Source of the DNA: Pogostemon cablin
Taxonomy: Eukaryota > Streptophyta > Magnoliopsida > Lamiales > Lamiaceae
NCBI GenBank assembly: GCA_023678885.1
Contig: CM042955.1
Coordinates: forward strand, 21,153,835 to 21,217,834
Reading direction: 5' to 3'
DNA: 64,000 bases
In this document: positions 60,643 through 64,000 of the stretch, one piece after another
Layout: every line of letters starts with the position of its first letter
How positions within the stretch are numbered: position 1 is the stretch's first letter
Position numbers and translations under genes: made by a program
Notes under the pieces: generated by a model
The model's input: only the letters and a program-made list of their open reading frames with translations
What the model was told of the DNA's origin: nothing
The model's database searches: none

Positions 60643-60897
60643 CTCCCTCCATCCCACAACTAGGTATACATTTTTTCATTTTGGTCCATCCCAAAACAAA
60701 GTATACATTTCCTTTTTTGGTTGATGTGACCCACACAATACTATTATTATATCCACATGGTCCCACACACTACACTAATATAACTACCCACTACACATTA
60801 AAATAATATTTCTCTCACTTCCCTACACATTAAAATATTATACTCTTTAATCTCCGTGCAAAAAGTAAATGTATACCTTATTTTGGGACGGAGGGAG
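60643..60897. mobile_element. Stowaway MITE in the P450 intron
   Basis: TIRs CTCCCTCCATCCCACAACTA and the inverse of TTTTGGGACGGAGGGAG, TA on both sides, 255 bp. Confidence 0.88.
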
Positions 60898-61194
60898 TAC
60901 TCCCCGGTCTGACACAATTCACAGATTCCAATTTGATGTTTATTTTGTATTCTTCTTTCTAAATAAGTGACACATGTCATTATAACATTATAGATTAATA
61001 CTACCTGCCTTAAAGGTTTAATGGTTATTTGTATGATATAATTTTTAAAATTATGAAATACAAACGGAAACACGAATTATGGAATAGGTCGGGAATCCAA
61101 TCCCCCTCTGTCTCATTTTAAATTTTGTACCATATTAAATTTCACTATTCAAAAAATGAAACATCATATCAATCCCCAACACTAATTAATACTA

Positions 61195-61631
61195 CTCCCT
61201 CCGTCCCCTTCAAAGACGGTTCGAATCTTCTGTTACATTTTGGTGTTACATCTCCTGTTACAAACCATTTGATGATTGACATGCAGGATAAACTATTATG
61301 TACCCTAACAATCAATTCTAAGGGGAAATGTTGAGATTTTCCTCTCCGCATATGTGTCACTCATCTAACGCGTGTAACAGGTGTAACACCAAAATGTAAC
61401 AGGACATCCAAGATCCTTCAAAGAGGGTCTTATTTTCCATTTTGAGCGTCCCACCCAACGGGTCCCATTTCCTTTTCTACACACATGGGACCCACACACA
61501 CACCCACTAATACAATTAAAATATGGGAGCACATTCCCACTAATACAACTACCCACTATACATTACATAATAATACTTCTTAATCCACGTGCCAAAAAGC
61601 AAAAGACCCTCTTAGTGAGGGACGGAAGAAG
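61195..61631. mobile_element. Stowaway MITE in the P450 intron, itself interrupted
   Basis: TIRs CTCCCTCCGTCCCCTTCAAA and the inverse of AGTGAGGGACGGAAGAAG, with TA on both sides. A second element occupies 61217-61414. Confidence 0.85.
61217..61414. mobile_element. Small fold-back element nested in the Stowaway MITE
   Basis: Flanked by the 10 bp repeat CCTTCAAAGA (61207-61216 and 61415-61424). It contains inverted CTGTTACATTTTGGTGTTAC and TGTAACACCAAAATGTAACA. Duplication size suggests a Mutator-like MITE. Confidence 0.8.
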
Positions 61632-62133
61632 TACATCTTAATTACAAATTTATCAAATTTACCACTCTCACATAACACATATAACATACCTTATAATTTA
61701 TTTATTATCTAAAAACACTACATTATCCTTTAAAATCAATAAAATTGGTGAAAAAAAAGTTAGAAGGGAGTACTATAGAGAAAGAAATTATAACCTTTAA
61801 TAAGGCTTTGATGTTGTCCCAGCTGTTGCTGTCAATGAAAGATGACTTGTGCTCCTCTTTCAGCTGGATCAATATATCAAGAATATTCTCCACTGAATCT
61901 GATATTTTCTCCTTTCTCCAACGAAGATGATCGTCGATGAGGTCCTGGTAAAATGAGTCCATCTTGTTGAAAGCTTCATGAAGCCGCTGGATGGATCCAG
62001 TGATGAATTTATCCACCCAACCGAACGAAGGAAAAAAATCTGATACGTAGAATGTTGGAAAACTCACGTACACAAACGCATAAATCATATACATGCTTAG
62101 AGATAATTTCACTTACCTCTCACCGTAAGTATA

Positions 62134-63616
62134 TGTTTGTAAGCAATTAAAATTTACGGTCTAATCAGATGACGACACGTGGATTTTATTGATTAAATAT
62201 TAATTTATTTTGGAATTTAAATAAATTAATTCCTTAAAAAATAAATTAATAAATAATCGATAATTAATTTGAGCCCAACAAATTAATTGGGCTTGAATTA
62301 AATGAGGCCTGACCCAAGTCAATTAAGCCCAAGTCACATAAGGCCTGACTCAAGTCAAAGAAGCCCAAGTAAATTAAATCAGGCACAAGTTAAATAGGCC
62401 TGATTATGGCCCAACAAGTTGGAAGGCCCAAGCCCGTTAAGAAAGGCCCAAAGGTGGCCCAGATTCCTTTTCTCATCTATATAAAGGAGTCCCCCCTTCA
62501 TTTGAGAAAGGACACACACATTCGAGCAACCGAAGACAAGACGCTCTTGAAGAGATCGAGAACACGAGCAGCGCTCCCTCAAATCTTCAAGTATTCAAAG
62601 CTTCAAGTGAAGAACGAGTAAAGAGCGATCTTCAAATCTTCAAAGCTTCAAGCGAAGAACGTTCGAGGATCTTCAAGTCTTCAAGCGATCTTTAAAGCGT
62701 CTTCAAATCTTCAAAGTTTCAAGTGAAGAACGATCTTCAAATCTTCAAAGCTTCAAGCGAAGAACGTTCGAGGATCTTCAAGTCTTCAAACGATCTTTAA
62801 AGCGTCTTCAAATCTTCAAAGCTTCAAGCGAAGAACGTTCGAGGATCTTCAAGTCTTCAAGCAATCTTCAAAGCGTCTTCAAATCTTCAAAGCTTCAAGT
62901 GAAGAACGTTCGAGGATCTTCAAATCTTCAAGCGATCTTTAAAGCGTCTTCAAATCTTCAAAGCTTCAAGTGAAGAATAAGTGAAGAACGTTTGAGGATC
63001 TTCAAATCTTCAAGCCTCGAATGCTTCAAGCTCAAGATCAACATAACTTCAAATCTTCAAGCCTCGAAAGCTTCAAGTTGAAGAACTTCAAGTGATCTTC
63101 AAAATCTTCAAAGCCTTCAAGTCTTCGAGCTCAAGATCTTCAAGTCTTCAAAGCTTCAAGAGAGGAACAAGTTCAAACATCTTCAAGCTTCAAATCAAAG
63201 AACGGCCTTCGATCCTCGAGCTTCAAGTTAAGAAAAGCTCAAGATTATCTTCAAGCAAGCTTCAAATCAAGAACGACCACCAATCCAAGATCAAGGCTCC
63301 AAGTCCCTCAGATCAAACGTTCTTTGTGGAAAGCTCTCCAGTCAACGTTCAATCCAAACAAAGGTTCAACACCTCCGAATCAACGTTCAAGACAAACTTC
63401 GTTTGAAGATCCAGCTCAACACACACCTGTCAACAAAGTCAACAAACACAAGTCAAGTCAAAGTCAAGTCAAGCCAAATTAGTTTCGAGAGAAGAATCAG
63501 AGGATTGATTGAGATTGTAACCCGCTTACATTTTCTCCAAAGTAAATATATCAAGAAATTATCTTTGTACCCAATTTTTGTGTATTTATTTCATTATAAA
63601 TACGAAAATTTGCTGT
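62134..63616 (+). mobile_element. Probable LTR of a retrotransposon
   Basis: Starts near TGTTTGTAAGCAATT. It has a U3-like stretch rich in GGCCCAA and GCCTGA phrases, a TATA box CTATATAAAGGAG at about 62477, the tandem repeat block, and a U5-like end (GATTGTAACCCGCTTAC, then TTTGCTGTTACA). No primer site or target duplication was confirmed, so it could be a solo or partial LTR. Confidence 0.45.
62530..63260. repeat. CTTCAAATCTTCAAAGCTTCAAG tandem repeats, 71 bp higher-order unit
   Basis: A short CTTCAAR motif is organised in larger units marked by GAACGTTCGAGGATCTTCAA. The GTTCGAGG or GTTTGAGG landmark falls at about 62661, 62766, 62837, 62908 and 62990, two intervals being 71 bp. Degenerate copies run to about 63260. 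Confidence 0.85.
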
Positions 63617-64000
63617 TACAACGTCGCAGCGGAAAAAAACATACGAACCCGATTGATACTCACGTTGGTAAACCGTGATCTCTGAATCAAATCCTCAACA
63701 CGGGGTTGAAGATTATGTTTTCCACGAATGTGTATTAATCTGGAATATGATGACTGGATTTTTATGTGTGAATTCGGGAGAGAATACGAGAGAGGAAAAC
63801 GCACTCGCGTTCTGAAATGCATTTCGGCATTCTTACGTTCTGCGCCTTTTCGCTTGAGAGTATGAACGTTTGAGACTTTTTGCGTTCTGTAATGCATGTC
63901 AACTTATTGCCATGCAGATAACTGCTTACGCAGTATAAAACTTTCCCAAAAGATGGGAGTTGAAAACCACTACGTAACTCCCTCTCTCCCTCTATTATCC
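63611..64000 (-). mobile_element. Possible end of another LTR element, running off the window
   Basis: TGTTACAACGTCGCAGCGGA and the following sequence resemble Copia-type LTR ends carrying a GCAGCGGAA box. Nothing coding is seen before base 64000. Confidence 0.3.

Larger units (their letters stand above)
59417..62112 (-). pseudogene. CYP71-clan cytochrome P450, N-terminal part absent
   Basis: Plant CYP71-clan P450s are ER-anchored haem monooxygenases of specialised metabolism. Exon 2 is 60034-59417 and the visible part of exon 1 ends at 61795; the intron (GT-AG, phase 0) is 60035-61794. Landmarks: SDFFPSFGWVDKF at the left of exon 1, the I-helix GGADTSAATIVW at the start of exon 2, KETLRLHPP (ExxR), PERFLND (PERF) and the haem loop FGSGRRICPG. 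The layout is close to CYP83/CYP71. Upstream of about 62095 the homology stops and an in-frame stop follows, so the membrane anchor and about 200 residues are missing. LTR-like DNA begins within about 40 bp. Either a truncated pseudogene, or a gene split by an insertion with its 5' part beyond 64000. The present coding parts have no stops. Confidence 0.85.

Noticed and set aside
62406..62621. Lys/Arg-rich ORF in the LTR-like region
   Set aside because: It spans the TATA box and repeat start of a probable LTR; no homology recognised.

Overview
The window is nuclear DNA of a flowering plant, most likely a eudicot. It is AT-rich, has GT-AG introns, carries plant gene families (SPX-MFS phosphate transporter, CC-type-related glutaredoxin, BAHD acyltransferase, CYP71-clan P450, JMJ32-like JmjC oxygenase) and is dominated by LTR retrotransposons, Stowaway and Mutator-like MITEs and LINE remnants. 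I cannot name the species from sequence alone.

Layout. 1-3931: 3' two thirds of an SPX-MFS vacuolar phosphate transporter gene, six exons in the window. 4-13 kb: gene-free DNA with a 1.37 kb mariner-like element, a GTCTC-family fold-back MITE, a putative Helitron 3' end, a tRNA-Cys-like relic, a ~155 bp tandem repeat, a Stowaway MITE and a LINE RNase H relic. 13160-18935: a complete non-coding LTR element (LARD type) with a perfect 5 bp target duplication, inserted into that LINE relic and itself holding a 340 bp hAT-type MITE. 19198-20274: an apparently intact intronless glutaredoxin-like gene on the minus strand. 22277-35606: a Ty1/Copia element split inside its gag zinc knuckle by a Ty3/Gypsy chromovirus (23440-32218). 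36-42 kb: a 1.64 kb Mutator-like TIR element, a fold-back MITE, ATCGATTCAAG repeats, TA microsatellites and Helitron-like ends.

42346-45053: a JMJ32/JMJD7-like JmjC gene with correct exon structure but two stops and a frameshift in exon 1. Its promoter and first codons are duplicated at 50.6-51.0 kb. 46236-47884: a BAHD acyltransferase with an unusual N-terminus and an intron bounded by a 24 bp direct repeat. 48.1-49.9 kb: a Gypsy gag-pol fragment and an LTR fragment in opposite orientations. 51-54.3 kb: Stowaway and Mutator-like MITEs and a LINE 3' end. 54565-59099: a second Copia element, minus strand, lacking integrase. 59417-62112: a CYP71-clan P450 on the minus strand lacking its N-terminal ~200 residues, its intron filled with MITEs. 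62.1-64 kb: LTR-like DNA with a 71 bp tandem repeat.

The host genes show no shared pathway and no evidence of a cluster. I found no clear new biological system. The observations most worth checking are the BAHD intron bounded by a direct repeat, the extra leader ORF upstream of gag in the Gypsy element, the duplicated JMJ32 promoter and start, and the non-coding LTR element with a tRNA-like segment in its LTR.
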